Shown here in pieces: positions 63,541 through 64,000 of a stretch of DNA of 64,000 nt. The position numbers and the translations under genes were made by a program. The first letter of the stretch is position 1; each line of letters begins with the position of its first letter. Below the pieces are notes generated by a model that worked only from the letters and a program-made list of their open reading frames with translations, was not told where the DNA came from and searched no databases. Source of the stretch: Erythroxylum novogranatense (taxonomy: Eukaryota; Streptophyta; Magnoliopsida; Malpighiales; Erythroxylaceae); contig CM057230.1 in NCBI GenBank assembly GCA_029891385.1, positions 15,637,372 to 15,701,371 of the forward strand. The letters are read 5' to 3'.

Positions 63541-64000
63541 CACTATCCCCTCTCCTACCTTCCTCCTCGAAGCTTCTTGATGCTTAGCTATGACTTCTGC
63601 GAAACATCCACTATCTTGTTTTACATGGGACGTACCGGCAACACTGTTTGACCAAGTGTATACATGCATTCGAGTGTCTTCACCACTTCGTCCAAGCACC
63701 ACATGGGATCTGCAAAGTTCTCTGAGAAAATGATTACAGAAACTGCTGATTCTTCTATTGTATTCAAGAGGGTTGCTAGATTGTGCCCTCTATCAAGTTG
63801 ATCGTCCATGAATGTTTTGGTTTGTCTTCGAGAAAAAGCATGATATAGATGGCTGGTAAAACTATCACGAGTTTCCCCTTTGAAACTCAAGAAAACATCG
63901 TACTTCCATGGTCCGGTGTTATAAGACTTGGAACTTGATATGGAAGAGAAAGAAGAAAAGGACGAGGAGGGGTAGAGACAAGAAGAAGATGATGAAGTGA
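63541..64000 (-). pseudogene. TNL-1 TIR exon, proximal part (runs off the window)
   Basis: From the window edge the minus strand reads a Ser-rich leader, then SYNTGPWKYDVFLSFKGETR (the TIR betaA motif), FTSHLYHAFSRRQTKTFMDD, LLNTIEESAVSVIIFSENFA and WCLDEVVKTLEC; the CLDE motif carries the Glu needed for NADase activity in plant TIR domains. After GQTVLPV the FYHVDP segment is missing and the frame shifts; HVKQDSGCFAEVIAKHQEAS continues in the new frame up to the Copia-A insertion. The start codon lies just outside the window. The deletion and the insertion make it a pseudogene. Confidence 0.93.

Noticed and set aside
6732..64000. One single giant TNL gene
   Set aside because: The TIR-exon end (GWDS plus donor) and the NB-ARC exon start each occur twice (48815/24081 and 43386/23847), so two genes are required.

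Overview
This is a plant nuclear sequence, almost certainly from a eudicot. It carries coding remains of TIR-NB-LRR (TNL) disease-resistance genes, a class missing from grasses, buried in LTR retrotransposons. The LTR elements have Met-initiator-tRNA-type primer sites (tggtatcagagc and variants), short target duplications and nested order. No bacterial, organellar or viral region is apparent, and I do not assign a species.

The non-TE backbone is two head-to-tail TNL genes on the minus strand, both pseudogenes. TNL-1 (right) has a TIR exon split between 63541-64000 (it runs off the window) and 48815-48880, an intron, and the start of an NB-ARC exon split between 43277-43386 and 32830-32955. 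It then breaks off just after the P-loop. TNL-2 (left) has only the last codons of its TIR exon (24081-24140). Next come a 233-bp intron, an NB-ARC exon (23155-23847 plus 21397-21797), a 94-bp intron, an LRR exon (21018-21302 plus 15021-16218), an intron, and a C-terminal jelly-roll (C-JID-like) exon remnant (6732-6840). Removing each insertion and one copy of its target duplication brings the broken reading frames back together, so the gene model is internally consistent.

Insertions from left to right: Copia-G (2161-6710, minus, truncated); Copia-E (6852-14949, plus, TSD ATTAT) with an internal 1.83-kb segment in three tandem copies; Copia-D (16219-21017, minus, TSD CAAGG); a solo LTR (21798-23154, TSD GAACC); a Copia-F remnant and a hAT-type ZMYM1-like transposase fragment (24141-25194, minus); a 5'-truncated LINE (26456-29548, minus); the end of Copia-H followed by a three-fold LTR/primer-site/gag-start array (29549-31173, plus); a 162-bp MITE (31435-31596); a Ty3/Gypsy element (32956-43276, minus, TSD gattA/C) with a plus-strand antisense gene; Copia-C (43458-48624, plus, TSD gcctA/C); and Copia-A (48881-63535, plus, TSD TTCTC), itself interrupted by Copia-B (49811-59449, plus, TSD GAAAG, LTRs of about 1.84 kb).

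None of the protein-coding regions seen looks fully functional. The best-preserved coding region is Copia-C, whose gag-pol frame is open for nearly 1,300 codons apart from two TAG stops. The most unusual structures are the triplicated segment in Copia-E, the LTR-leader array of Copia-H, the antisense gene with its own TATA box in the Gypsy element, and a basic micro-ORF shared by two diverged LTRs. Positions and translations were read by eye; boundaries without a matching target duplication are approximate.
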